Positions 1-7,893 of a DNA stretch of 64,000 bases are shown here, piece after piece; the stretch's first letter is position 1; each line of letters opens with the position of its first letter. This DNA is from Oceanospirillum sp048264105 (lineage in GTDB: Bacteria; Pseudomonadota; Gammaproteobacteria; Pseudomonadales; Halomonadaceae). Position numbers and translations under genes: made by a program. The stretch covers positions 558,001 to 622,000 of the forward strand of contig JBLXDJ010000002.1 in NCBI GenBank assembly GCA_048264105.1. Reading direction: 5' to 3'. Below the pieces are notes generated by a model that worked only from the letters and a program-made list of their open reading frames with translations, was not told the origin of the DNA and did no database searches.

Positions 1-1
1 C

Positions 2-724
2 GCTTTAACACCGCATCACCCGTTACCCGGCCAGCTGGATCCCTCGATACCGCTTTTAGTCGTCAGTAATTTTCTGAGCGGAATTGTCACAATTTATCAA
101 TATCATCCCTTTTATCAGGAGCTTATTCCCTATACCGCCTTTGGTTCTCAGGGGAGTGCGCCGTGGCAATTAAATAAACCTCAGGGCATAGCGATTGATC
201 CTGAGAGTAACGATATTTTTATTGCGGACTCCGGTAATCACCGCATCGCGCGGTGGCGGATCAATGCACTGGGTATTGCAGGTCTTGTAGACACCTTTGG
301 TCGTCAGGGTGATGGCGATGATCAGTTCCATACCCCCTCTGATATCGCTATTTCAGATCAGGGGTATTGCTATATCGCAGACCAGTTTAATCACAGAATC
401 CAGATCATGTCCCTTGATGGTCATCCTGTACGACGCTTTGGGCAGGCAGGCTATGGCACTCAGGATGATCATTTCCTGCTTCCCACCAGTGTGGAGTTTG
501 AAAACGGTTTTCTGTTTGTCTCGGATCTGGTGAATCGTGCCGTCAAAGTATTTGATCAACAGGATCAGTTTATCTCATCGTTTGCGGCTTTCGGGGCCGA
601 TAGCACCAAGGGGCAGTTGTGGATGCCTTATCTGATGCATGTCCGTGATCAACGGGTTTACCTGCCGGACTGTGCCCTCAACCGGGTCAATGTTTATCAC
701 TTTTCCGGAGGCGAGCAGGCATGA
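2..724 (+). CDS. NHL-repeat beta-propeller protein (partial, 5' end outside window)
   Basis: The reading frame is open from base 2 to the TGA at 722-724, so the start lies upstream of the window. The visible 240 residues contain repeated NHL-type blades: PQGIAIDPESNDIFIADSGN and then SDIAISDQGYCYIADQFNHR show the pattern of an Asp-containing strand followed by an asparagine-histidine-arginine turn. Such repeats fold into a beta-propeller that binds protein, RNA or sugars, or scaffolds an enzyme. No catalytic residues can be assigned. The stop overlaps the start of the next small gene (ATGA), which indicates translational coupling. The specific role is unknown, and whether the missing N-terminus holds a signal peptide or another domain cannot be seen. 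Confidence 0.8.
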   Translation, partial: ALTPHHPLPGQLDPSIPLLVVSNFLSGIVTIYQYHPFYQELIPYTAFGSQGSAPWQLNKPQGIAIDPESNDIFIADSGNHRIARWRINALGIAGLVDTFGRQGDGDDQFHTPSDIAISDQGYCYIADQFNHRIQIMSLDGHPVRRFGQAGYGTQDDHFLLPTSVEFENGFLFVSDLVNRAVKVFDQQDQFISSFAAFGADSTKGQLWMPYLMHVRDQRVYLPDCALNRVNVYHFSGGEQA

Positions 725-972
725 GTGTTTTTAAAAGAGCTGTGGCCAAGCGTTTGAAGGACCGTCAGCAGATTGAGCAAAAGGGAAACAGCATGGGCGC
801 TGTTTCCGAAGCAGACTCAGATGAGTTGCTTGAAACTATCAGGGATGTAATACGGAAAACAGCAGATCACCCGGAAATGGATCGTGATACGGCTGTTAAA
901 CATCTGAACCGGCTGCATGAAACGCATCATAAGCTTCTGGCCGGAAAGTGCATGACAGGCCCTGAGGCTTAA
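721..972 (+). CDS. Small hypothetical protein, 83 aa
   Basis: This short, charged, largely helical protein has no family that I recognise. Its ATG overlaps the stop of the NHL gene by four bases, so the two are probably co-translated. The N-terminus is basic (VFKRAVAKRLKDRQ) and the middle is acidic. There is no signal peptide or membrane segment. A histidine-containing stretch near the C-terminus (LNRLHETHHKLLAGK) could be a binding helix, but that is speculation. It lies 28 bp upstream of a chemoreceptor gene and may share its transcript. That the ORF is real rests on the coupled start and the tight spacing. Confidence 0.65.
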   Translation: MSVFKRAVAKRLKDRQQIEQKGNSMGAVSEADSDELLETIRDVIRKTADHPEMDRDTAVKHLNRLHETHHKLLAGKCMTGPEA

Positions 973-1000
973 ATCTCAGGCAAGGAATAGAGGGAATATC

Positions 1001-2638
1001 ATGGAAACCAGTTTATCAAGAATATCCATCGCTACCCGGGCGTGGATGATACTGGGATTATTCGCATTGGGCTTGGTGATCAACACCTTGCTGGATGCAT
1101 CAAAAATGCGTGATCACCTGAGATCCAGCTACGAGAAAGGTGTCACGCTGCTGGTTGAAAGCGGCGTAGGTGTGATCGATCACTATTATCAGCTAAGCCA
1201 GGATGGGACGTTAACGGAGGCTGAAGCGAAGCGTCAGGCGTTAGCAGCGGTCTCCGCAATGCGTTTTGATAACGGCAATTACCTGTTTGTTGGTGATAAG
1301 CAGGGTGTTCAGCTGGCAAGTGGTGTGAAGGCCTTGGTCGGCAAAAACATCATGGGGCTTAAAGATCCGAATGGTAAGCCCTTTGTGCAGGAGCTGTATG
1401 CACAGGCTAAAGCCGGCGGTGGCTTTGTGGATTATCAGTGGCCGAATAGTCAAAACAAACAGCAGCTGGATCCGAAAACCAGCTACGCGGGTTATTTTTC
1501 TCCATGGCAGTGGACGATTGGCAGCGGTCTGAACATGGAGGCGCTGGAGGCCGATATTGCTGCCTCTGAGCTGATGTCGATTTTTAATGCGGTCATCATT
1601 CTGGTCGCGCTGTCCGTCATTCTGGTGTTCTTTATCCGCAGTATTACAACGCCTCTGAACCGCACAGTACAAGCGATGCGCGGTCTTTCTCAGGGTGAAG
1701 GGGATCTGACCCAGCGTCTGGCAGAAACCGGCTCGGTTGAGCTGATTGCTCTGGCCCGATACTTCAATCATTTTGTTGCCTCCTTGCAGGATATTATGCG
1801 CGATGTGAGCGGTTCAGCTGAGCGCCTGGCCAGTTCTGCTTCCCAGATGGTGGCATCTACTCAAAGCGTTGATGACAGTGTCCATCAGCAGAAGCAGGAT
1901 TCGGAGCAGCTGGCCAGCGCCATGATGCAGATGTTGGCCAGTGTTGAGGAGGTTACTGAGCGTACTGTTCAGGCTACTGAATCGACGGTTCAGGCGAGCA
2001 GAGAGTCGGAGCAGAGTCAGAAAATTATCAGCCAGAACATTGCTGAAGCTGAGCAGCTGTCATCGGCGATTCAGGAGGCCAGCAGTGTGATCTCCCGACT
2101 GGCAGAAGACAGTCGCAATGTTGATACCGTACTGGAAGTGATTCGCGGTATTGCTGAACAGACAAACCTTCTGGCGCTGAATGCGGCGATTGAAGCTGCC
2201 CGGGCCGGTGAGGCGGGTCGTGGCTTTGCTGTGGTTGCAGATGAGGTGCGTACCTTGTCGCAACGAACTCAGGAATCAACCACTGAGATTCAGACGATTG
2301 TTGAGAAGTTGCAGGCCGCAGCGGAACAGGCGGTGTCGGTCATGAGTGATGGTGCTGAAAAAGCCAGTATTGCCGCAGAGACTTCGGCATCTGCCGGTCA
2401 GGCGCTGGGTAATATTACTCAGGAAGTGACATCGATTCAGCGCATGAATCAGGAGATTGCAGCGGCATCAGAAGAGCAGTCCACGACGGTATCGGGTATT
2501 AACAACAATGTTGTCAGCCTGCGTGACCTGACGATGAATGTCAGCAATGAATCCGCTCAGATGGCGTCAGCCAGTCAGGAGCTGATGCAGGTTTCTCAGG
2601 ATATGATAAAACTGATCCACCGCTTCAAAGTGAGCTAA
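1001..2638 (+). CDS. Methyl-accepting chemotaxis protein with single Cache sensor
   Basis: This 545-aa transmembrane chemoreceptor would sense an extracytoplasmic ligand and control CheA. Domains in order are: TM1 (about residues 10-29); a periplasmic sCache_2-type sensor (about 35-185) with the typical FDNGNYLFVGD strand and the DPNGKPFV segment; TM2 (about 190-212); HAMP (about 212-270); and a long coiled-coil signalling domain. The conserved hairpin tip is seen at about 380-420 (EQTNLLALNAAIEAARAGE, then GRGFAVVADEVR). No C-terminal CheR/CheB-tethering pentapeptide is visible, as the protein ends in IHRFKVS. A terminator follows. Single-Cache receptors often bind small organic acids or amino acids, but the ligand cannot be read from the sequence. 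Confidence 0.93.
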   Translation: METSLSRISIATRAWMILGLFALGLVINTLLDASKMRDHLRSSYEKGVTLLVESGVGVIDHYYQLSQDGTLTEAEAKRQALAAVSAMRFDNGNYLFVGDKQGVQLASGVKALVGKNIMGLKDPNGKPFVQELYAQAKAGGGFVDYQWPNSQNKQQLDPKTSYAGYFSPWQWTIGSGLNMEALEADIAASELMSIFNAVIILVALSVILVFFIRSITTPLNRTVQAMRGLSQGEGDLTQRLAETGSVELIALARYFNHFVASLQDIMRDVSGSAERLASSASQMVASTQSVDDSVHQQKQDSEQLASAMMQMLASVEEVTERTVQATESTVQASRESEQSQKIISQNIAEAEQLSSAIQEASSVISRLAEDSRNVDTVLEVIRGIAEQTNLLALNAAIEAARAGEAGRGFAVVADEVRTLSQRTQESTTEIQTIVEKLQAAAEQAVSVMSDGAEKASIAAETSASAGQALGNITQEVTSIQRMNQEIAAASEEQSTTVSGINNNVVSLRDLTMNVSNESAQMASASQELMQVSQDMIKLIHRFKVS

Positions 2639-2682
2639 TCGCTCCGTTTGCCTGGCTTCGGTCGGGCAAGTGGGCTGAGAAG

Positions 2683-2719
2683 AAAACACCCGGTACGTTT
2701 CGCGACCGGGTGTTTTTTT
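2683..2719 (+). terminator. Rho-independent terminator after the chemoreceptor gene
   Basis: A 10-bp GC-rich stem, AACACCCGGT paired with ACCGGGTGTT, is separated by a 10-nt loop and runs directly into seven T residues. It lies 45 bp after the MCP stop and just before the convergent trmJ stop. Confidence 0.9.
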
Positions 2720-2737
2720 ATTAGGAGTAATTGGTAA

Positions 2738-3478
2738 TTACTGGGTTGGATTCTGTCTGCGCTGCCAGTCCTCCTCGGACTCAAGGCGGGTCAGAATACC
2801 CTGTAAAAGGCTCAGTTCTGCTTTCTCCGGCAGATTACGCTGGAAGTAGGCTCTCAGCTTGCCTAGTGTCACATCCTTGGGTTTGCCCTTAAAATAGCCG
2901 GCATCGTCCAGGCGCTCTTCCATACGCTCCAGAAAGAACTTCATCTCTTTGGCGCTCGGCAGCTCGATCTCTTTTTTCACCGGCTCAAAGTGTGTCAGGC
3001 TTTTCTGGTAAAGCTCGTAAGCGATGATCTGCACGGCAGACGCCATATTCAGAATCGAATAGTCCGGGTTTGCCGGAATAAAGACGTGTTTGTTACACAG
3101 TTCGTACTCTTCAGCCGTCAGTCCGCTGCGTTCACGACCAAATACGATAGCAATCTCTTCATCCTCAGGTGTTTCCCGGGCAAAAACAGCGCATTCCGGT
3201 GGTGTCATCGCGGGAACCTGATGGGAACGGGGGCGGGCACTGGTCGCGATAACATGCTCGCAGTCACCAACCGCTTCTTCCAGTGTTTCACAGAGCACGA
3301 CCTTATCGAGAATATCTTCTGCTCCGGCGGCCATGGTGTTGGCATCTTCATGGGGGAACTGATTAGGTGAAACCAGATATAGGCGATCCAGACCCATCAC
3401 TTTCATCGCCCGGGCGGCAGAGCCGATGTTGCCGGGGTGATAAGTATTAACCAGAACAATGCGGATTTTTTCGAGCAT
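2738..3478 (-). CDS. trmJ: tRNA (cytidine/uridine-2'-O-)-methyltransferase TrmJ
   Basis: This SPOUT-class methyltransferase 2'-O-methylates the wobble-adjacent residue 32 of several tRNAs using S-adenosylmethionine. The 246-aa protein matches the family length. The N-terminus IRIVLVNTYHPGNIGSAARA carries the conserved Asn/Gly/Arg motif 1. The knot region shows IVFGRERSGLTAEEYELC and then ANPDYSILNMASAVQI, which are the SAM-binding trefoil-knot motifs. The C-terminal helical extension (FFLERMEERLDDAGYF) is typical of TrmJ and distinguishes it from TrmL. It is transcribed away from groESL and behaves as a single gene. The assignment to TrmJ rather than another SpoU enzyme is strong. Confidence 0.95.
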   Translation of the reverse strand: MLEKIRIVLVNTYHPGNIGSAARAMKVMGLDRLYLVSPNQFPHEDANTMAAGAEDILDKVVLCETLEEAVGDCEHVIATSARPRSHQVPAMTPPECAVFARETPEDEEIAIVFGRERSGLTAEEYELCNKHVFIPANPDYSILNMASAVQIIAYELYQKSLTHFEPVKKEIELPSAKEMKFFLERMEERLDDAGYFKGKPKDVTLGKLRAYFQRNLPEKAELSLLQGILTRLESEEDWQRRQNPTQ

Positions 3479-3556
3479 AAAGATACCGTGATGCTGACAA
3501 AGAAGAGAAAAATCAAAGCCGCAAGGATACCGTAAACAGGCCTAAACCGCAGGCAC

Positions 3557-3590
3557 AAAAAAGCCCCACAGACATTGTCTGCGGGGCTTT
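3557..3590 (-). terminator. Rho-independent terminator of groEL
   Basis: On the minus strand the stem AAAGCCCCGCAGACA pairs with TGTCTGTGGGGCTTT and is followed by a run of T residues (the A run at 3557-3562 on the plus strand). It sits about 54 bp past the groEL stop. Confidence 0.88.
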
Positions 3591-3643
3591 GTATTGGCAG
3601 CCCGTCTTAAAGAAAGACAGGCCGGGATAACAGGGGGGGCTGA

Positions 3644-5290
3644 TTACATCATGCCGCCCATGCCACCCATACCGCCCATGCCGCCCATATCAGGCATGCC
3701 GCCAGCACCTTTCTCTTCCGGTGCATCAGCAACCATCGCTTCAGTGGTGATCATCAGACCCGCAACAGAAGCCGCTGCCTGCAGAGAAGAACGGGTTACT
3801 TTAGCAGGATCCAGAATACCCATCTCGATCATGTCGCCGTATTCACCGGATGCAGCGTTGTAGCCGTAGTTACCTTCGCCAGCGCGAACATTAGCCACAA
3901 CAACAGAGCCTTCTTCACCTGCGTTGGTTACGATCTGACGCAGAGGCGCTTCCATCGCGCGGAATGCCAGCTCGATACCGACGTTCTGATCGTGGTTGTC
4001 ACCCTGAATCTCTTTAACTTTCGCCAGAGCACGGATCAGTGCAACACCACCACCAGGTACCACGCCTTCTTCTACTGCAGCACGGGTTGCGTGCAGAGCA
4101 TCTTCAACGCGGTCTTTCTTCTCTTTCATTTCCATTTCAGAAGCGGCGCCCACTTTGATGACGGCTACGCCGCCAGCCAGTTTAGCAACACGCTCCTGCA
4201 GTTTTTCTTTGTCGTAATCAGAAGATGTTTCTTCGATCTGAGCGCGGATCTGAGATACGCGAGCGTCGATAGCTGCAGCTTCACCAATACCATCAATGAT
4301 AGTGGTGTTCTCTTTGCTCATGGTGATGCGCTTGGCGCTACCCAGGTGCTCAAGAGTCGCCGCTTCCAGATTCAGGCCAACTTCTTCAGAGATTACAGTA
4401 CCGCCGGTCAGGATAGCGATATCTTCCAGCATCGCCTTACGACGATCACCAAAGCCAGGCGCTTTAGTTGCAGCAACTTTAACGATGCCGCGCATGGAGT
4501 TAACAACCAGTGTTGCCAGTGCTTCGCCTTCGATATCTTCAGCGATGATCACCAGAGGCTTGCCTGCTTTAGCCGTTGCTTCCAGAACCGGCAGCAGCTC
4601 ACGGATGTTAGAGATTTTCTTGTCAACCAGCAGCAGTAGCGGATCGTCCAGCTCTACAGCCATTTTTTCCTGGTTGTTTACGAAGTATGGAGACAGGTAA
4701 CCGCGGTCGAACTGCATACCTTCAACAACTTCCAGCTCGTCGTCGAAACCACGGCCTTCGTCTACAGTGATAACGCCTTCTTTGCCCACTTTAGCCATCG
4801 CTTCAGCGATGATGTTACCAACAGTGGTGTCAGAGTTTGCAGAGATAGTACCTACCTGTGCGATCGCTTTGTTGTCTGCACAAGGTACAGCCAGCTCTTT
4901 CAGCTCAGCAACAACAGCCTGAGTCGCTTTGTCGATACCGCGCTTCAGGTCCATTGGGTTCATGCCGGCAGCAACAGATTTCAGGCCTTCAGTAACGATA
5001 GACTGAGCCAGAACTGTTGCAGTAGTAGTACCGTCACCAGCAACATCGTTTGCTTTGGACGCAACTTCTTTAACCATCTGTGCGCCCATGTTTTCGAACT
5101 TGTCTTTCAGTTCGATCTCTTTAGCAACGGAAACACCATCTTTAGTGATGGTTGGAGCGCCGAAAGACTTCTCCAGAACGACGTTACGACCTTTTGGGCC
5201 CAGAGTTGCTTTAACTGCATCTGCCAGTACGTTTACGCCTTCCAGCATGCGCTGACGCGCGTCAGTACCAAATAATACTTCTTTAGCCAT
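3644..5290 (-). CDS. groEL: Chaperonin GroEL (Hsp60)
   Basis: GroEL is the 60-kDa subunit of the double-ring chaperonin that encloses unfolded cytosolic proteins together with GroES and refolds them using ATP. The protein has 548 aa, the usual size. Visible signatures are KATLGPKGRNVV, the P-loop-like ATP site VAGDGTTTATVLAQ, and the family pattern AAVEEGVVPGGGVAL near residues 405-420. The C-terminus is the characteristic disordered Gly-Gly-Met repeat tail ending in MM. It is downstream of groES with a 60-bp gap and shares its heat-shock-type promoter. A terminator follows. I see no second groEL copy in this window. Confidence 0.99.
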   Translation of the reverse strand: MAKEVLFGTDARQRMLEGVNVLADAVKATLGPKGRNVVLEKSFGAPTITKDGVSVAKEIELKDKFENMGAQMVKEVASKANDVAGDGTTTATVLAQSIVTEGLKSVAAGMNPMDLKRGIDKATQAVVAELKELAVPCADNKAIAQVGTISANSDTTVGNIIAEAMAKVGKEGVITVDEGRGFDDELEVVEGMQFDRGYLSPYFVNNQEKMAVELDDPLLLLVDKKISNIRELLPVLEATAKAGKPLVIIAEDIEGEALATLVVNSMRGIVKVAATKAPGFGDRRKAMLEDIAILTGGTVISEEVGLNLEAATLEHLGSAKRITMSKENTTIIDGIGEAAAIDARVSQIRAQIEETSSDYDKEKLQERVAKLAGGVAVIKVGAASEMEMKEKKDRVEDALHATRAAVEEGVVPGGGVALIRALAKVKEIQGDNHDQNVGIELAFRAMEAPLRQIVTNAGEEGSVVVANVRAGEGNYGYNAASGEYGDMIEMGILDPAKVTRSSLQAAASVAGLMITTEAMVADAPEEKGAGGMPDMGGMGGMGGMGGMM

Positions 5291-5350
5291 TTTGAAAAAT
5301 CCTGTTCAGTAATTGTTGTCTGTTGATAAGTACAAATGCGTAAAACTGAA

Positions 5351-5641
5351 TTAGCCTTCTAATACAGCGTAGATTTCGCTTTCGCTCATGATCAGCAGTT
5401 CTTCACCGTCGATTTTTACGGTGTTGCTGGCATAAGGACCAAACAGAACAGTGTCGCCTTCTTTAACGCTTACTGCTTGCAGCTCGCCATTGTTCAGAAC
5501 GCGACCCTGACCGACAGCAACCACTTCACCCTGGTTTGGTTTTTCTGCAGCAGAACCCGGCAGAACGATACCGCTGGCAGTTGTGGTTTCTTCTTCCTTG
5601 CGGCGAATTACTACGCGGTCATGCAAAGGACGGATTTTCAT
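5351..5641 (-). CDS. groES: Co-chaperonin GroES (Hsp10)
   Basis: GroES forms the heptameric lid of the GroEL cage. The protein has 96 aa and begins MKIRPLHDRVVIRRKEEE, the canonical N-terminus. The mobile loop is visible as ETTTASGIVLPGSAAEKP, which contacts GroEL, and the C-terminal strand ends in SEIYAVLEG. A longer reading from a TTG two codons upstream is possible. The ATG at 5641 is preferred because AGGAG lies 10 nt upstream of it, whereas that motif is only 4 nt from the TTG. It is the first gene of the groES-groEL operon, transcribed from the sigma-32-like promoter next to fxsA. Confidence 0.98.
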   Translation of the reverse strand: MKIRPLHDRVVIRRKEEETTTASGIVLPGSAAEKPNQGEVVAVGQGRVLNNGELQAVSVKEGDTVLFGPYASNTVKIDGEELLIMSESEIYAVLEG

Positions 5642-5744
5642 TCTCAAATCACTCCTAAAAAAGATCGTTAATATTCAATCTTTAAAGTTCCGGTAAAACC
5701 GGATGTTTTTGTTTTGCCCCGAGGGGCTCAAAGCTATCCCCTTT

Positions 5745-5773
5745 TAATGGGGACATGCTTTTTCAATTCAATG
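5745..5773 (-). promoter_or_regulatory. Sigma-32 (heat-shock) type promoter of groESL
   Basis: Read on the minus strand, CATTGAA (5773-5767) is followed by 14 nt and then CCCCATTA (5752-5745). The sigma-32 consensus is CTTGAA, 13-15 nt, CCCCATNT, and the E. coli groE promoter has CTTGAA, 13 nt, CCCCATTT. It lies about 105 bp upstream of the groES ATG, immediately after the fxsA stop codon. The leader between it and groES holds two small hairpins (5716-5727 and 5690-5703). Confidence 0.75.
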
Positions 5774-5784
5774 GGTTAGAAAAA

Positions 5785-6279
5785 TTATTTTTTCTCTTCG
5801 TATTCACCTTCGATCACGTCACCGGAGTCTTTCTGACTCTGTTGCTGAGTGTGTCGGTGAACACTTTCCCGATGGCCTTGCTGAGGCTCCTGCCACTGCT
5901 GCGACCCGTTGGAATGATGGATAGGGTTGATGCTGATATTTTTCAAGACCAGATTTAAAAGAAAATGTCGGCTGCCCGGAAGAATACAGATAAAGCCAAA
6001 CGCATCGGTAACAAAACCCGGGGTCAGCAGGAGTGCGCCGCCAACAGCCAGAACAATCCCTTCTGCCATTTCGCGGGCGGGGATCTGTCCCTGATTCATT
6101 TTCCAGTTAGCACGGTTGAGCATCGCAATGCCCTGTTGCTTGAGTAAAGCAATACCAATGACAGCGGTAAGAATGACCAGAGCAATGGTAGATAGCGCGC
6201 CGATCTGCTGACCCACTTTAATCAGAACCACCATTTCGATTAAGGGCACAGCAATAAACAAGAGCAAAAATTTATTCAT
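5785..6279 (-). CDS. fxsA: FxsA family membrane protein
   Basis: This 164-aa inner-membrane protein belongs to the FxsA family, named after an E. coli gene whose overexpression relieves F-plasmid exclusion of phage T7. The biochemical role is unknown. The N-terminus shows the family pattern FLLLFIAVPLIEMVVLIKVG, followed by further hydrophobic helices at about 28-48 and 75-100 (AEGIVLAVGGALLLTPGFVTD, which contains the conserved TPGF turn). The tail from about residue 118 is hydrophilic, His/Gln-rich and probably cytoplasmic. fxsA next to groESL is a gene order also seen in E. coli, so the neighbourhood supports the call. Confidence 0.92.
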   Translation of the reverse strand: MNKFLLLFIAVPLIEMVVLIKVGQQIGALSTIALVILTAVIGIALLKQQGIAMLNRANWKMNQGQIPAREMAEGIVLAVGGALLLTPGFVTDAFGFICILPGSRHFLLNLVLKNISINPIHHSNGSQQWQEPQQGHRESVHRHTQQQSQKDSGDVIEGEYEEKK

Positions 6280-6528
6280 AAGTCTTTTCCTGATTGTATG
6301 AAGTCAGATATTGGGATACCGGGTGATCTTTTCAATCCTGCCAAACCGCTGATCTTTGCTTTTATCTGAGATTTTTTGTGGCTTAAAAACGGGGGTTCGC
6401 AAGTGCGAGAAAATGGGTTATATTGCGATGCACAATAGTTAAAAAAGATTATCTAATCTAACCGAGATGGCAGTGATGTCATTAAACATTGTGGCAGCAA
6501 TGTCATGTGAGAAGCCCAGGGGGTCGTG

Positions 6529-7290
6529 ATGGATTTGCAGGATAAAGTTGTAGTTGTTACTGGTGGTGGTCAGGGTTTGGGTCGTCAGATGGCGCTTCGT
6601 CTGGCAGCTAAAGGCGCTAAACTGGCTCTGGTAGACCTGAATCAGGAGAAACTGGACGAAACAGTTGATCTGGTTAAAGAAGCGGGTTCTGAAGCGAAAA
6701 CTTATATTGCTAACGTGGCACAGGAAGCCGAAGTTGAGGCGACCTTCAGCAAGATTGCTACTGACTTTGGTCGTCTGGATGTGCTGGTTAACAATGCGGG
6801 TATTACCCGTGATGGCCTGTTTATCAAGGCGAAAGAAGGTCAGATTCAGCAGAAAATGAGTCTGGAACAGTGGCAGCAGGTTATCGATGTGAACCTGACC
6901 GGTGTGTTCCTGTGTGCCCGTGAAGCGGCATGCCAGATGATTGAGCGCAATATTCAGGGCGTGATCATTAATATCTCCAGTATTTCCCGTTCCGGTAACC
7001 TGGGTCAGACTAACTACACCGCAGCTAAAGCGGGTGTGGCTAACATGGCGGTAACCTGGGCAAAAGAACTGTCCCGTTATGGCATCCGTGTTGGTGCGAT
7101 TGCACCGGGCTTTATTGAAACCGATATGACGGCGGGTATGAAGCCGGAAGCTCTTGAGAAAGTATGCTCCGTGATCCCGATGAAGCGTCTGGGTAAGCCA
7201 GACGAGATTGCTCACTCTGTTGAGTACATCATCGAAAACGACTACTTCACTGGTCGTGTAATTGAGTGTGACGGTGGTCTGCGTATCTGA
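6529..7290 (+). CDS. Short-chain dehydrogenase/reductase (FabG-like)
   Basis: This 253-aa Rossmann-fold SDR would be NAD(P)-dependent. The cofactor motif is TGGGQGLG near the N-terminus, followed by VLVNNAG, the catalytic Ser in IINISSISRSG, and the YTAAK active-site Tyr/Lys pair. The ending FTGRVIECDGGLRI is typical of FabG relatives. A short extra segment (KAKEGQIQQKMS) sits before the helix that follows NNAG. The ATG at 6529 is chosen over the adjacent GTG at 6526 because the AGGGGG ribosome site (6518-6523) is better spaced. It stands alone, outside any fatty-acid operon, so a generic oxidoreductase name is safer than fabG. The substrate is unknown. Confidence 0.9.
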   Translation: MDLQDKVVVVTGGGQGLGRQMALRLAAKGAKLALVDLNQEKLDETVDLVKEAGSEAKTYIANVAQEAEVEATFSKIATDFGRLDVLVNNAGITRDGLFIKAKEGQIQQKMSLEQWQQVIDVNLTGVFLCAREAACQMIERNIQGVIINISSISRSGNLGQTNYTAAKAGVANMAVTWAKELSRYGIRVGAIAPGFIETDMTAGMKPEALEKVCSVIPMKRLGKPDEIAHSVEYIIENDYFTGRVIECDGGLRI

Positions 7291-7312
7291 TATTCCGATA
7301 CCGATCGCACTG

Positions 7313-7340
7313 AAAGGGAAGGTCTAGGCCTTCCCTTTTT
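7313..7340 (+). terminator. Rho-independent terminator after the SDR gene
   Basis: The stem AAGGGAAGGTC and its near-complement GCCTTCCCTT flank a tiny loop and run into TTTTTT. It falls 22 bp after the SDR stop and 11 bp before the convergent ComEA-like gene ends. Confidence 0.85.
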
Positions 7341-7351
7341 TATGGGTACCG

Positions 7352-7702
7352 CTAGATCTCTATCCTGCCTTTGTTTTGTTCCAGTATCCGAAGACTGATC
7401 CCTTTTATTTGTGTCAGGGCTTCCACGCTTTTAAACGCTCCATGCTGATTTCTGAAATCCAGAATGCGTTGTGCTTTTGCTGGGCCAATACCTTTCAGCT
7501 CCTGCAGTTGCGTCAGGTCGGCACTGTTGATATTGATAACCGCTTGTTGCTGGTTTTGTACTGCTGCGGTTTGCATCGCTCCGGCTGCAGGTGTGACGGT
7601 TTCCGTAACGGTTTGTGCCTGAGTGAGCGGGCTTGCGATCAGTGTCAGTGAGACGGCGGTACTCAGAATCAGCGAGCGGATTGGTGCTGTTAAAGCTTTC
7701 AT
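7352..7702 (-). CDS. ComEA-like helix-hairpin-helix DNA-binding protein
   Basis: This 116-aa exported protein carries a tandem helix-hairpin-helix domain, as in the DNA receptor ComEA of natural transformation. A signal peptide is visible (basic start, a hydrophobic stretch with LILSTAVSLTLIA, cleavage near SPLTQAQ), then a Gln/Ala-rich spacer. The HhH core is VININSADLTQLQELKGIGPAKAQRIL, followed by a second hairpin, FKSVEALTQIKGIS. The start at 7702 is preferred over the upstream in-frame codon at 7750 because AGAGGAT precedes it and the signal peptide then begins properly. A role in periplasmic DNA uptake is inferred from family; no other competence gene is nearby. Confidence 0.88.
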   Translation of the reverse strand: MKALTAPIRSLILSTAVSLTLIASPLTQAQTVTETVTPAAGAMQTAAVQNQQQAVININSADLTQLQELKGIGPAKAQRILDFRNQHGAFKSVEALTQIKGISLRILEQNKGRIEI

Positions 7703-7856
7703 AAGAACATCCTCTGTTTGGTTATTTCCATGTTGTTGCTTTTTAACCATAGAAAAATTAGTGAAATATGCCTGATAGACTTTGGTGTGATCAGGACTTT
7801 GTAATGCAGATTTAACCGGCAGATAAAATTGTCCTGTACCCCGCTAAGCGAGGCTT

Positions 7857-7862
7857 TATAAT
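7857..7862 (+). promoter_or_regulatory. Probable -10 element for pyrF
   Basis: A perfect TATAAT lies 32 bp before the pyrF ATG, with a poor -35 candidate (CTGTAC, 17 bp upstream). Transcription from here would begin near 7869 and leave a short leader containing the GAGGAAA ribosome site at 7881. It also argues against the in-frame ATG at 7861 being the translation start. Confidence 0.5.
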
Positions 7863-7893
7863 GTGCCCGCACTCACAGCTGAGGAAAATACTG

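Noticed and set aside
6529..7290. Beta-ketoacyl-ACP reductase FabG of fatty-acid synthesis
   Set aside because: The sequence is FabG-like, but the gene stands outside a fab cluster and has an unusual short insert, so the specific name is not supported.
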